This document shows, piece by piece, positions 33,491 to 45,350 of a stretch of DNA of 64,000 bases. The stretch comes from Cricetomys ansorgei (taxonomy: Eukaryota > Chordata > Mammalia > Rodentia > Nesomyidae): the NCBI GenBank assembly GCA_026225945.1, contig JAMJFZ010000239.1, positions 27,367,501 through 27,431,500 of the forward strand, given 5' to 3'. The position numbers were made by a program, and so were the translations under genes. Below the pieces are notes generated by a model. It was given only the letters and a program-made list of their open reading frames with translations, had not been told where the DNA came from and ran no database searches. The first letter of the stretch is position 1, and every line of letters starts with the position of its first letter.

Positions 33491-34189
33491 GATGTTTTAA
33501 ATCCATTTTAAACAAGCAAACAGATAACTCATTTAGGGAGAAAAACACATTTAAAAATTGACACATATGAGTAACTTCTAGCTTTATAAATAGTAACTGT
33601 AAACATTTTCTAAATTTTCCTAAATTTTAGTAATACCACAAAATCTTTTGGAGTCAACTGTAAGTACATGCAAACTATTTTGTATTTTTAACCAAAAGAA
33701 AGGAAATTCTAGTTTGTGTTAAACTTTACTCACAATTTTAAAAGCACTAAAAATAATCAAATGTTTTCCTTCAGAAGATATTTCAAGGTCTATCCATCTT
33801 CATTCCATTCCCATCCATCTTTTCTTTAACCCAAACCGCTGAGAAATAATATTTTATTTAACTTTCTTATATAAATTCTCCTATCAGAGTTTTTGGTGGA
33901 TGCTATTGTCATTCACATACAGTAGCTGCACTAATTAGAATTTCTGGTAAGCAACTTTCTTTAGTGGTATCTTACATGTTTGTTTTTGCCAAGTAACTCC
34001 CTTGAATTATAATATTCTAAAAGTTATTTCCTTTATGTGTAATATTCATAATATACAACTAAGTACCTTTAAAGGCTCTATTACTAACAAGCCAGATTAG
34101 GCAGTTTCTACATGAGGAATACTATACTGTGCTGGTGCCCAAAAAAGGGAGTGAAAGATGATGGGAAAGGGAGGGGGGCAGAGTGCATG
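33491..34189. other. Unique AT-rich sequence
   Basis: No gene or repeat is recognised apart from a purine-rich stretch near 34141-34180. Confidence 0.5.
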
Positions 34190-34310
34190 AGCAACCAGAC
34201 GTGGTGATACAAGCTATAATTCCAGAACTAGGGAGACAGAAGCAGGAGGATCAGTAGTTCAAGGCTCTCTTCCCCAAAATAGCAAATTAGAAGCCAGGCA
34301 AGCTTTCATG
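34190..34310 (+). mobile_element. Old B1-related SINE
   Basis: CAGACGTGGTGATACAAGCT, TAATTCCAGAACTAGGGAGA, CAGAAGCAGGAGGATCAGTA and GTTCAAGGCTCT match the left half of B1 in order. The right half is degraded, so it may be a proto-B1 or a truncated copy. Confidence 0.7.
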
Positions 34311-34349
34311 ATCATCTGAACAATAAAATGAAGCATTTCTCCCTTCCAT

Positions 34350-34690
34350 GTTAACATTTCTATTGGTGTCAACCTTGTTCAAGTCTTACTCGTGTTGATA
34401 AGACTGCATGGATGTTGCTTCTGGCATTTCTAGGAGACTACAATCTTGTAGAAAACTTCCTGTTCCTCTGGCTCAAACAATATTTCCACCCTTCTTCACT
34501 GATGATCCTAAGCCTTAGGTGCAGGAGTTGTGTTGTAGATATATCAGTTGGGATTGGGTAATACAGTCATTTGTTCTCTGCATTTTGAACAGCTGTGATT
34601 TTCTGTAATGATCACCTTCTGCTTCAAAGAGAACTTTTTTCAATGAGAGCCTGAGAACTACACTTATTTGTAGGTATAAGGATGTCTTAA
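34350..34690 (-). mobile_element. Rodent L1 3'UTR fragment, antisense
   Basis: GGCATTTCTAGGAGACTACA, AAACTTCCTGTTCCTCTGGC, AGCCTTAGGTGCAGGAGTTG, GTTGTAGATATATCAGTTGG and AGAACTACACTTATTTGTAG follow a rodent L1 3' region read in reverse. It is directly followed by a different dispersed repeat. Confidence 0.6.
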
Positions 34691-34699
34691 GGTTCCTAT

Positions 34700-35990
34700 T
34701 GCTTCAAGGAAATAACATGACCACAAATACAGCCCTATTAAGACACAACCTTCCCTTTCTTATTCATTCCCAAGATCTCACATTAAAAAAATAAATAACT
34801 TTGAAAGTCCCACAATCTTTCACAAATTCAAACACATTAAAATCTCAGTCCCTTTAAAGTAGCCAATCTCTTTTAAAATCCAAAATCTTTTAAAATTCAA
34901 TGTCTTTCAATCGTTGCCTTCAGTAAAATTAAAAAAAAAATGTCAAATACTTTCTTCCTTCAGATGGAAAAATCAGGTCACAGTCACAATCAAATTCAAA
35001 ACCAAACTCTAACCATCCAATTGATGTCTGGATTCCTCCCCCATCCCCCTGCAAGAGGCTTGGGTCACTTCTCCAGCTCAGCCCTCTTCAGCACACACAG
35101 CTTGTCTTCCTTCTCAGGTTATTTCCACTCCATTGCTGCTGTTCTTGGTGCTCGTCCAATAACACTGGCATCTCCAAAATTCTGGGGTCATCAATAGCCT
35201 CTCATAGGCTTTTTCCATGTTACCAAGTCTCAAATTCTCTGCAAGTTCTCTTCAATCCTGGGTCTTCAACTGAACTGAGGCTGTACCTTCACTAATGGCC
35301 TCTCCTGGCCTCTCAAAATGACAAGCCTAGGTTGCTCTCCGTGACCCCTCCATGCCTTTAAAACCTGTGCCACCTGGGTGGCTCTTACACATTACCAATT
35401 CCAGTTTTTAACACAAAGGTACAAACTTGGCTGCCTCTGGAACACAGCACTTTTGTGTTTTCAGGAAACACTTCCCAGAGGATTTCACCTGTTATTCTGG
35501 TCTCCTTTCAATCACCACTAATTTCTCAGTTCCATATAACCATCATTAATTGTCCCAGTAACACAAAGGTTTCACTTCAATGGTGCTGATATCTTGTTAG
35601 TCATGGCTGAATCTTTAGTCCCAGCTGGCCAGAATGACAGAATTTTAATTGAAAACTGAAAATGGCCCTGATAGAGTCTTTAATTTTCTCTCTGAAACTT
35701 CACAAGCCAGGCCTCCATCTTCTGTACTGCTCTCAATGTTCTTATCTTCCAGATCCCTACAGAACATCCCACTGAGCTCTCAACACTCAATGGCTTTTCT
35801 TGCTTGAAGTTCCAAAGTCCTTCCACAATCCTTCCCAAAACATGGTCAGATCTGTCACAACAATACTCCACTATGCTGGTACCAACTTGTCTTAGGATTT
35901 TTACTGCTGCAATAAAACACCATGGCCAAAAAGCAAAGGAAAAGCAAAGGGTTATTCAGCTTACACTTCCACATTGCTGTTAAAAACAAA
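34700..35990. repeat. 1.3-kb rodent dispersed repeat of uncertain family
   Basis: The block is C/T-rich with characteristic phrases: GCTGTACCTTCACTAATGGC, TCTCCTGGCCTCTC, GGTGGCTCTTACACATTACC and AACACTTCCCAGAGGATTTC. AAGTTCCAAAGTCCTTCCAC, CCAAAACATGGTCAGATCTG and CTGCAATAAAACACCATGGC follow. I know this order from many copies in muroid genomes but cannot give a reliable name. The 85-codon frame at 34940-35197 is inside it and is not a gene. Confidence 0.6.
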
Positions 35991-36044
35991 AACAAAAGAA
36001 CACAAAAAAGCGCACAGAAACACGGTAGCTATGTTGTGGTGGCC

Positions 36045-36345
36045 AACTACTCCTGCATTGGGGCTTGTCTGGGAGTGTATTTGATAAACCCAGTGACACT
36101 CCATTGGAGAAAACCATTGTTTTCTCTTTCTAAGCAATTATCAATTGCAAATATCTTCTGGGATAGGGATGGGACTTTGTGTCCACTCCATTTCTCAGGG
36201 CTGGAAATTTGTCTTTTTTGAATCTCTGCAGGTCTTGTGTGTGCTGTTACTGTCTCTGTGAGTTCATATGTGTACCAATCCTATTGTCTGCTCTTCAGCA
36301 TTCCTAAAGGGTCTACTGTTTTGCTCTCCTTTTGTGCTGTAACAC
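36045..36345 (-). mobile_element. Rodent L1 3'UTR fragment, antisense
   Basis: CAGTGACACTCCATTGGAGA, ATCAATTGCAAATATCTTCT, GGGACTTTGTGTCCACTCCA, GCAGGTCTTGTGTGTGCTGT and CTCTGTGAGTTCATATGTGT match the rodent L1 3' region in reverse. In an intact element this part would lie to the left of the 34350-34690 motifs. The two pieces are therefore separate insertions or a rearranged one. Confidence 0.6.
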
Positions 36346-36924
36346 CTGATAGATAAAAGAAAACTTCTATTTCATTTTTATGCTTTTCATCAACGATGAT
36401 ATAATTTCAAATTATATCCTATGGAGAAGAAAAGCAAATAAGTCTCCATGTTTTCAGATTCTTGGTGTGATGTTCTTTGAAATTCAGCATTCTCAGAGGT
36501 TTCACAATTATGATAATTTAAGCATACTCCTAGCAATCTTCAAACGCTATAATTTGAATACATAAAATTCTTGTTTAAATAATAAAATGTCTTAAGTCTA
36601 GTAGTGCTTACAAAGAACTACATAATATAGTATTTAGTAAAAAAATATATTTTTTAAAAAATTCAGGTCTCCCACGAACAGCCTGCTATGGAATCACATG
36701 TGGACACACACTGCCCAATTAAAGGATTTATTTTGCATTGAAAATGAGTTATACTTTGAGAATGCATTCAAAAGGCTTACACAAAATATTCTATATGTGG
36801 GAACTCATTAGAGAATATTTGTCTTTTGATTCTATTCGATTACTTGTCTTTATAATTTCTCTTTCCACATGTTATACTGCAGCCACATATATATTTGTGT
36901 GTGTTTAGATATACACATTTGTAG
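36346..36924. other. AT-rich sequence without recognised features
   Basis: No gene is seen. Part of it may be the 3' side of the L1 relic that follows. Confidence 0.5.
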
Positions 36925-37010
36925 TTATAGGCTAGGACCCACATATGGGTGAGAATATGAGTTTTTTCCCCTTTCCTATATTAGGTGACCTCACTTTATA
37001 TTGGACATAG
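36925..37010 (-). mobile_element. L1 ORF2 3' end, antisense, left part
   Basis: GGACCCACATATGGGTGAGA, ATGAGTTTTTTCCCCTTTCC and TATTAGGTGACCTCAC correspond to the antisense L1 sequence that precedes the conserved ORF2 3' region. It is separated from the rest by an old B1. Confidence 0.5.
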
Positions 37011-37011
37011 T

Positions 37012-37165
37012 TTTGTTGTTGTTATGAAATCGGGTCTCCCTATCATGCTGCTCTGGCTGTTGGAAATCATTATGTACACCAGGCTATCCTTGAAATCACA
37101 GAGCTCTATCTGCCCCTCTTTCCCAAGTACTGGGATTAAAGCCATGTACCACCACATCCCACCTT
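37012..37165 (-). mobile_element. Old B1 SINE, antisense, nested in L1
   Basis: GGGTCTCCCTATCATGCTGC, GAAATCACAGAGCTCTATCT, CAAGTACTGGGATTAAAGCC and ATGTACCACCACATCCCACC are reverse-complement B1 motifs. It is more diverged than the copy at 27330-27489. It interrupts an L1 ORF2 relic whose two halves lie on either side. Confidence 0.75.
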
Positions 37166-37254
37166 GTAGTATACATTTTAAGTCAGTACAATTTCTTGAA
37201 AATTTCTTAGTTAATTTTTATTAGAGATAAATAGTATTCCATTTTATATATGTG

Positions 37255-37304
<50 letters not shown>

Positions 37305-38310
37305 CCAGATTTTCATTATCCATTCATCTGTTGATTCACAGCTAAGTTGGTTCCATTTCCTAGCTAAAGAGAAGAAAAGCACAATAAACACGGGAGTACA
37401 AATATCTCTGTGGTAGGGTATGGAGTGTAAGCCCAGGAGTGAAATAGTCAGATCGTATGGTAGTTCCATTATTAACTTTTTGAAGAAACACAAAACTGAA
37501 TCTCATAATGACCATATTAAAATGCATCTCTCCAGCAGTGAATAAGGTTTCTCTTTTTCCACGTGTGTTGTCATATTTCTTGACTACAGGAATTCTTACT
37601 GGGTGGTGTGAGGTCTCAAAATAGTTTTAATTAGCATTTCATTGATTACTAGGGAACTTGAATACATTTTTAAAATAGCTATTAGCCAGTTTTATTTCTT
37701 TTTTTGAAAACTGCCCCATTCATTAGCCAATTTATTTATCAGCATTCTTATTTCATTAGCATTTAATTTGTACAATTCTTTGCAAATTCTGTATATTAGG
37801 CCCTTGTCTAAGGTATAAATAGTAAAGTTTTTGAGTTTTTTTTCCCTAAACTGTGAACTGTCTGTGTGTTCTGCTTATAGTTACCTTTGCAGTGAAGAAA
37901 CTTTCACATTTTGAGTAGATCCATCTCCTTAGCCTTCGGGGCTATTTCTTATGCTATTGGTTTCCTTCAGGAAGTTTTTGCCTACCTACCCCAGGGTCTG
38001 CAGAAGTATGCCTTATGCCTTTGTATAGCGGCTTCAATGTTTTGAGTTTTAAATTAAGATCCTTGGTCCATTTCAAGTTGAATTTTGTTCAAGATTGCAT
38101 ATATAAATCTAATTCATTTTCTACTAGTCTATATCCAATTTTATCAGTACCAATTATTAAATAAGCCCAGTGTATATTTTTGCTTCCTTTTCAAGAATTC
38201 CTTTTCAAAATTCCTTTTCAAGAATGGACTGAACATAACTTGGTGCACTTATTTCTGGGTCCTCTATTCTGTTCTATTGGTCTGCTGTTTGTTTTTCTTC
38301 TAGTGCCAGG
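37166..38310 (-). mobile_element. L1 ORF2 fragment, antisense, right part
   Basis: Long antisense ORF2 relic with ordered landmarks: AGTATTCCATTTTATATATG, TATCCATTCATCTGTTGATT, GATCGTATGGTAGTTCCATT, CTGGGTGGTGTGAGGTCTCA and AGGCCCTTGTCTAAGG (from 37799). GATCCTTGGTCCATTTCAAG and TCTATTCTGTTCTATTGGTC follow. This is the most extended L1 coding relic in the window. Stops and indels are frequent. Confidence 0.8.
37258..37303. repeat. (TA)n microsatellite inside L1
   Basis: About 21 uninterrupted TA units grown within antisense L1 DNA. It is likely unstable and, as an AT palindrome, able to extrude a hairpin. Confidence 0.9.
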
Positions 38311-38990
38311 TTCTGTTCAGCTGAAATCATTTTAAATGAATAAAATGATATTTGCCTTTTAAAGTCTTATTTAATTTAAATAGTTTCACTTCCAGGGACA
38401 CAGCTAAAGAAAACACTGCAGTTGTAGATCAGATTGAAAACCATCAGATGTAACCACCTATTGTGAGGAATTGCAGAAAACAAACGTGTGAGTTTTAATT
38501 CTATCCAAGGAAGTCTCCTGGATCTCCATAGTTAAATAAAAAGAAAAGAAGACAGTTTTCCATTCTTCTTTCCACTTCATTTCTTATTTGTCAAAACCTC
38601 ATGTGAGGACAGGAGTAAGATTAGAGGACTGATTCAGTACTCACTGTTGGAAGCATAACTTTGATTTTATGATCACTGTACTTAATAACTTTGGGAAGGT
38701 GACAACATTGTTGTCTGTGTTTAATATTGTATTCTGAACACAGTTGGTGGGATTTTGTCGATGATGTTTACACATTTGTAAATACAATTCAGATCTGATC
38801 TTCATCTTTACCACATCAAAATTTTGTTTAGCCTAGCACCACATAAAATGTCACTAACTTAATAACTGTCTATTTAGTTAGAAGGAATGTATGGTTTTAA
38901 CTAGATTAATTTGTTGCGGTTTCATTGTTTATTGTTTACCTTATAAACTATAAGATATAAAGTTTATCTTATAAACTAACACATTTTAAC
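38311..38990. other. Unique sequence, no gene seen
   Basis: No repeat or gene is recognised. Confidence 0.5.
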
Positions 38991-38992
38991 CT

Positions 38993-39115
38993 TAGTTTTT
39001 TTTAATTGAAAGTATTTTTTCATACACTATATTCTAATCACAGTTCCCCTTCCCCAACTCATCCACCCAACTGCATACCTTCTTTTACTCTTTTTAGAAA
39101 ACAAGCAGGCAAACA
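38993..39115 (-). mobile_element. Rodent L1 3' end of a 5'-inverted insertion
   Basis: A T8 run is followed by GTATTTTTTCATACACTATA, TTCTAATCACAGTTCCCCTT and CAACTGCATACCTTCTTTT. This is the antisense of a rodent L1 3' terminus. It joins L1 ORF2 DNA in the opposite orientation at about 39116. Confidence 0.65.
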
Positions 39116-39180
39116 AACCTCAAGGCCAGATACCCTGAATCTGATAGAAGAGAAAATGGGAAATATTCTTGATTTTTCCT
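39116..39180 (+). mobile_element. Inverted L1 ORF2 segment
   Basis: CCAGATACCCTGAATCTGAT and AGAAGAGAAAATGGGAAATA match sense-strand rodent L1 ORF2. The opposite orientation to the adjoining 3' end is the signature left by twin priming during L1 insertion. Confidence 0.55.
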
Positions 39181-42100
39181 CAAAAATTCTACTTCGAGAT
39201 TTTAACTTCTATACAACGTATATCACTCTCTCTCTTGTGTGTACCAAGCTAATTTACAAATGCCAGGAGCTATACATACAAAGAATTGAAAAGTAAATAC
39301 AAAGAATTTATTCCTAACTACATCTGACTTTGCAGTCTTTACCAGGACAGAGCATGTAAGATGAACTAGACACCAGGTAGAAAGACAGATGTGAAAGGCA
39401 ATAGACCCTATTTCTCAGGGGATACATGCTGCTGTTCATAAAAATTCAAGCTTACGTCTATGTCACATGTCTAACATCTTAACTATTATTTTCTAACACA
39501 AATTGTCAAATTTCAGGTAATAAATGACTACCGGAGAAAGTTCCACATTATTGTAAGTTATGAATTGTTTAGCATCATCAAAGAAGTATTCAGTAGGAAT
39601 TTACTAGCCAACTTTCAAAAATACTAGAACTGTCACAGAACATGCTTATTCTTTCTAATTGTATCTCCTCTTGTGAGGTTTGATTGACATATGAAAATGC
39701 ACATGAGTTGGATGACAAAACTTCATGTTTAAAGCCCATTTTTGACAAATGCTTTGACACTGTGACCCTGAAAAAAGTATGTAATATTCCCACGTTTCTA
39801 TTGACTGGAGACAATCTTATACTGTTTCAGAATTAAACAAAGCAGAATGTATGAAGAGCCCAGTTGCTTGCTTATCTAATTGTAGATGATCTTAAAAAAA
39901 ACAAAAAGAAAAAGAAAAAGAAAAAAAAAAAAAAGAAACCAATAGATGATCCTATCAGTAAAGCCATTGCAGAGAAGGCAGGTGTCCCCTAGACAGCCAC
40001 TCTGCTGCAGCCAGGCAGGATTCAGGCTAGAATGTTCATTCTAAATATCAGAAGAGAGAATTAGAATTAGAGAATTGCTGGACCTTCGCATGTGTTGCCC
40101 ACACCAGATCCTCTTGGCCTGGGCTAATACGCTTTGGAAAGGACTAACGTCATTATGAACAAGAAAATCAAATGGAAGCACTTCAATAAATCTACCCCAC
40201 ATGGATGGCTACACTAAAGTATGCTAACTTCTTCCAGAGGCTTTGAACTGCCCTGATGACTCTCCAGTTTCCAGAGTCCTCGCCTGTCATCAGATCTGTA
40301 TTGGTATAAGAATAGGAAGTGCCTGCCCACAAGTCCTTGGGGACTTAGTCATCTCTGCCCAGATCTGCCGTTTAGTGCATAAATAAGTGAAGAATAAATA
40401 ATATGTTTCCAACATACCCTCGTGTTCATTCCCTAAACACACACCCTGTTGGCTCTTTTCATGTTCTGAGTCATAATTTCTTTGCAAAGTTTGGGAGAGC
40501 TCAGTCATATTCAAAAATGGAATTAATGTTATATTCAGTTGGGCAGCTGACTACCATGGGTTACCTGGTGAGAAATTAAAACAAAAGTTTGAAAATAAGC
40601 TTTCGTGTTCCTCCCTGACACGGCCTCTAGAACTGATACGTAGATGACAGTTCTAGAACTGAAGCCATCAAATGTGTTTATGATCAATGTACACACTAAC
40701 CTGGACTGTGCATCTCATGGTGCAGGATAATAGACAACCCTTTCACATAACAAATTGAGAAGTGTTAGGGTCTGGGTTAGAGTTCTAGCATTGGATATAA
40801 CCTGTCGTATTACTCTGGTAATTTGTTTGACTTACCTTCAATATACTTTCCCATACAATGAAAGATGGGACCTTTCTAGATGTCACAGATCTCTAAAACA
40901 AGCTGGCAGGTCCTACATAGTTACATGCTTCTGCATTGTAGCTTGATTTCACATGTGGTGACATATGTTGCTTCAGTCTGCCACTATTACTGCTGAAGGA
41001 GAGAAAGCTCAGGCCAAATCAACAAATTTTCCTGGTTAGCAGCAATCTTCTATTTATTAAGGTAAAATGGTTTCACAGATGTTTGTTATGTTTATTTTTT
41101 TACCTACATATTTAGCACATAAGCTCTCTTTTGAATGTTCTCAAAATTAAGTAAAACGAATCAGCAGAAAAGAAAAGAAGATACTACCATTTATGTTCAT
41201 CTTCTTCACAATTTGCTCTCTAACAAATGTTTTGTATAAATGCCTGTGAAAACTAGATAGAAATAAATTGGGTTCTAAAAGCATTTCATTTGTTACTTTA
41301 TGTGTATTTGGTGGGGCTTCATATGTACGTTAGAAACAAAATAATAATAAAATCCAAGTTTCTTTTCCTCTTCTTGCTGAGATTGAATGGTGATTGATAG
41401 GTTTTGTTGTGCTAAAGGGAAACTGAGCAGAATCAGTGTTTGGCTTAGAATCCACACACTACCAAATACCAGAGCGAGGGATCAGATTGACCCCAAAAGC
41501 AAAAGAATCAGAGAAGTATCATGAATCTTAGAGTATAATAGATATGCGGGAGTCTCTAAATTTATGTACAGTTATACTGTAATTTGAAAATTTTTCTTTT
41601 TGTTACGGGCAAAATGTATTTATTTATTTATTCACTTTTTTTTGGTCCTACAAAAAAGAAGCTAGTTACATATAGCATAAAAAGAGAAAAGTAATTTTAT
41701 CCAGTTCTCCAGTCTTGAGCAAACTTCTGACTCACTGTAGTTTGAATTCATTGCAAAATCAGAGATATAGACATCTGTTCTAAATGCCTTTGTCCTTGAG
41801 GATGAACCACAAAGGAGAGAAATCTTGCATGGACACGCCTTTGTTTGACACTGTGACTGTGTAAGCTGTATCCCATTATCAGCAGCATGAAAAAGCAAAT
41901 TAGTTTCACCAGTGTTCACTCCATTGCAGAAGTCCGGCATGAACAATAGGGTACCTCTTCAGATTTCTGTGGCCATGAAGGAGTATGAGCTTCCTCATTC
42001 CATGGTAATATAACCTTCATTAAAATTCTATTCTTGTCTCAGGAAACTGAGTAAATGTCTAAGAATCAGTAGAGATACGGAGAAGCCTGCTGAGTTTGGT

Positions 42101-43555
42101 AATAACATGGGATCTCCTTTTCCACCGACTTCATTCAGCTGTTGCTAAATAAAGAGGAACACTATGATGGTTCTGGAATATTCTCCAATTGTGTACTTCA
42201 AAGCCCTGCCCTAGGCTAGTGAATCATATTTTCCCTGAGTGTTGCCAAGCACAAGCAAAGTTTGGAATGAGGCCTAGATGAAATACTGACTTTATGAAAT
42301 TTAGCTTACATGTCCTGCTCTGAGTGAAACAAGAGACAGTGATTAGGAACAAGCTATTTTCTGCAATAAACAGGCTAATGCACCCCAAACAGCTCAATCC
42401 TATTGTTATTTGTTGGAATTTTAAATTAATAAATGGATGTAATAACAGCAAGTGTTTTCTAAAATGAGACCCTATGGTGGCACAAAGAATACTTTGCCTA
42501 ACTACACAAAAGCACTGTTAACTACCAGGCCTAAAAGCAACCCATTGATTAAAATAACTTCTCCAGCTGAAGCATAAATGGCTGGTAAAATTCAAACTCA
42601 AATTAGGATGTATTTTGTTGCCTGGAAAAAATAGGACTAGGGCCTCTTATTATTTCACATCTTATGTGAAATTCATCATTTGTTGTAATCACAAGGTGAT
42701 TCAGAATTGGTATGCCCTTGTATGGCTTTAAGGGTTGACCTAAGTGGATCCAAGAGGATATGGGAAAATGATAGACATGGAGATATAAAGAGAAGGGCTG
42801 GAATCCTGGAATCGGGTGAGCCATGACTCACCAGCAGTGGCCTGGAAACATAGTGTATCTGTTTTCCTCTTCAGAATTGAGGAGGTAGGCTTATTTCATG
42901 AATCTTAAGGAGGCAGCAAGTTTAGCTAATGTAGGTTGGGAGTCTCTGTAGGGGAGCAGTCTCAGAGGAAGAAGTTGTGGTACACGTTTTTTGCACTCAC
43001 TGTCAACATTCACACGGACCAGGGGAGAGGTTTGCCATTTCCCTGAGTCTGACCTGGGGAAGGCTCCATTTCCACAGGTGTAAGACATTAATGTGATTGA
43101 CATGGACATGCCTATATCAACAACACACATTCATTCATGACTTCACCTACTTCCTACATGTAATGAAGAAATTAAACCTAACAAAGGTTTCCCAAAGTCT
43201 TAATAATTAGCAGTGCCAGCAGCTTACAACTAGGACAGTGACGACAAATTCTGGTATGTACCGTCTCACCCTATGTTGGAGTAAAAGTCCTCCAGGCTAT
43301 ATGCATCATTGCTGTTACTGATGGATTGGCTAGATCAGCATGTGGGAGAAGCTTCTATACTCTGGTTACATAAGGCAGGAGAAGAAAGGTTCTAGAAGAT
43401 TTCCAAAAAAAAGCTTAGCATGAAAACTAGGGATTTCACATTTTTAGACAAACTTCTGTCCATGGTGACAAGAGTTCTAATGTTAATTTTAAAATTTTAT
43501 TAAAACAACTGTAATTGAAATATTTTGTTAGAGTTCAAGTTGATCCTTTGGGCTA
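39181..43555. other. Repeat-poor 4.4-kb block, no gene seen
   Basis: I recognise no SINE, L1 or LTR here. Low-complexity spots are an A-rich (AAAAAG)n run at 39892-39937 and a (TTTA)n run at 41619-41633. Frames such as 41662-41946 (minus, 94 codons) and 42891-43130 (minus, 79 codons) have no recognised domain and no splice context. Coding function is not supported, but the lack of insertions makes this a place to look for conserved non-coding elements. Confidence 0.5.
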
Positions 43556-43557
43556 AT

Positions 43558-43640
43558 TGTTATATATATAATATAAATATATACATATGCATACATACAC
43601 ACACACACACACACATATATATACATACATATATATATAA
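43558..43640. repeat. Compound (TA)n/(CA)n/(CATA)n microsatellite
   Basis: TA-rich flanks enclose a CA run (43597-43614), followed by ATACATACATATATATAT. No attached SINE is evident. Confidence 0.9.
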
Positions 43641-45214
43641 ACATTTAATCCTCACAAAATGAGTGCTTTAGGGGCATTTAATGGTCACTGAATGGACATT
43701 CAAGTACTTTCTAAAATACTTGTTAGATCCTTAAAGTTAGATAAGCTCCTATAACTAGATCAGTCTACTGGGCTACAAGGAGAAATGGTGTGTGCCAATT
43801 TCAGGCCCTGTTACCCAAGAACTGGGGAGTTAGGTGATGGTTTGTGTCGACAATGTTACCTAACTCAAAACCTTAATTGTAGAAGTCCTCTCCTTGTAAG
43901 CTTCTTACAGCTGGCTTAACGAGAAAGTCACCCATTGTTTAGAGGAAGATGTAAAGCGGTGGTCACTATTTTCTGAAGGATTTTCTGCCTGGCTGCTGAG
44001 AAAGACTAATGAGAGGAGACATAGAAGGTCTGGCACCTGTTTAACATTGCTCTTCTTGCTCAGGTTTTTCCCTTTGACTTCTAACACAGCTAGAATTTTC
44101 AGATCAATCACAAGTGAACAGGGGCAGCAGTCTCCCACTTTCTTCTCCACCAGTAGCTCCTGCAGTTAAGTAGCCTGGCTTTCCAAATTCTCTGCAAGCT
44201 CTGAGTTATCTGCACATGGCATCACTTAAGATGGAAATACTGTGTTATCTCTGATTTTCCAGCCCCACCTCTCAAACACTCAGTTCCTTAGGCTTTCCCT
44301 TAATTCCATCAAGTCTGCATCCTATAATGGTTTATTATACCAAACACAATGTGGTAGTCCCAGCCCTGTCCTTAGTCCCTATCGGATGCAATGACTCTAA
44401 CTCTGCTCTTCCCTTGCCCTATTAAGACAACTAAAAGGAGTTCACAGTAGTCAGATTGCTAGGTTTCCACATACGAGTAGTTTCTCTGGAATCTTGATGA
44501 CTCCAACTAACATTTTATTTGCAAATGATGGACATATTGTTCAAGAAAAAAACCTATACATAATTTGAGGTTTTGTGTGTTATTACAGGGCTTCCTTGCC
44601 TAAGCTAAGAAATACAGCCTAATAAAATATCAGACAAAGATACTGTGAAGATCCAATTCAGGTTCACATTCAGGTTCTCATTATGCAAAATTAACAATTT
44701 GAGTTGGGAAAATAAAAACATCTAGAAATTTCGTGAACTAAAAATACTTCAAAATTTGGTGGTCTTAGAAAATTATACGGACACAGACTCAGCCCACAAA
44801 TAAGCTTTCCCAAGTTGGCCAGAGGACAGGCTACTTGAGGATAGACACTCCTCTTCACACCTAGGGCACAGAACACTATGAGCAGTTGGGCATAGCTTGC
44901 TCAGGACAGAGTGAAATCTGAGCAACAGACCCAGGGCCAAGACATACCATAAATACCTCAAAGCTGAGAAGTAATGAGAATTGTGTGTCTTCAGGTGGAA
45001 CATTATCAACTGTCTAGGAATTAGCTACCCTGTGAAGACACTGTTCTCAAAGGGAACAGCACTGCAGATGTCAACATCAGACACATGACATGTAGTTTAT
45101 ACTGAAGTAGGACGTGTGGACAGCAGACATGGTCAATACAATGTATAGAAATTAGAAAATAAAAAACATTTGAAAAACACTAAATAAAAGTAAAATATAA
45201 CCTTATGTGAATAA
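43641..45214. other. Unique sequence, no gene seen
   Basis: The motif TTTAATCCTCACAAAATGAG at 43645 hints at a MIR fragment in antisense but is too short to call. Overlapping minus-strand frames at 44691-45009 exclude each other. Confidence 0.5.
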
Positions 45215-45350
45215 GTCAGATATAGTGGAGCACACCTGTAAATCACAGCACCTGGATGGTGGAAACAGAAGGCCCAGGAGGCCCACACCATCCTTCAGTA
45301 CACAGTGAGCTTGAAGTCAACTTAGGCTGTGAGATCCTCTCTTAAAACAC
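45215..45350 (+). mobile_element. Old B1-related SINE
   Basis: TCAGATATAGTGGAGCACAC, CTGTAAATCACAGCACCTGG, GAGCTTGAAGTCAACTTAGG and GTGAGATCCTCTCTTAAAAC follow B1 from left to right with many changes, ending in an A-rich tail. Probably a proto-B1 copy. Confidence 0.7.
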
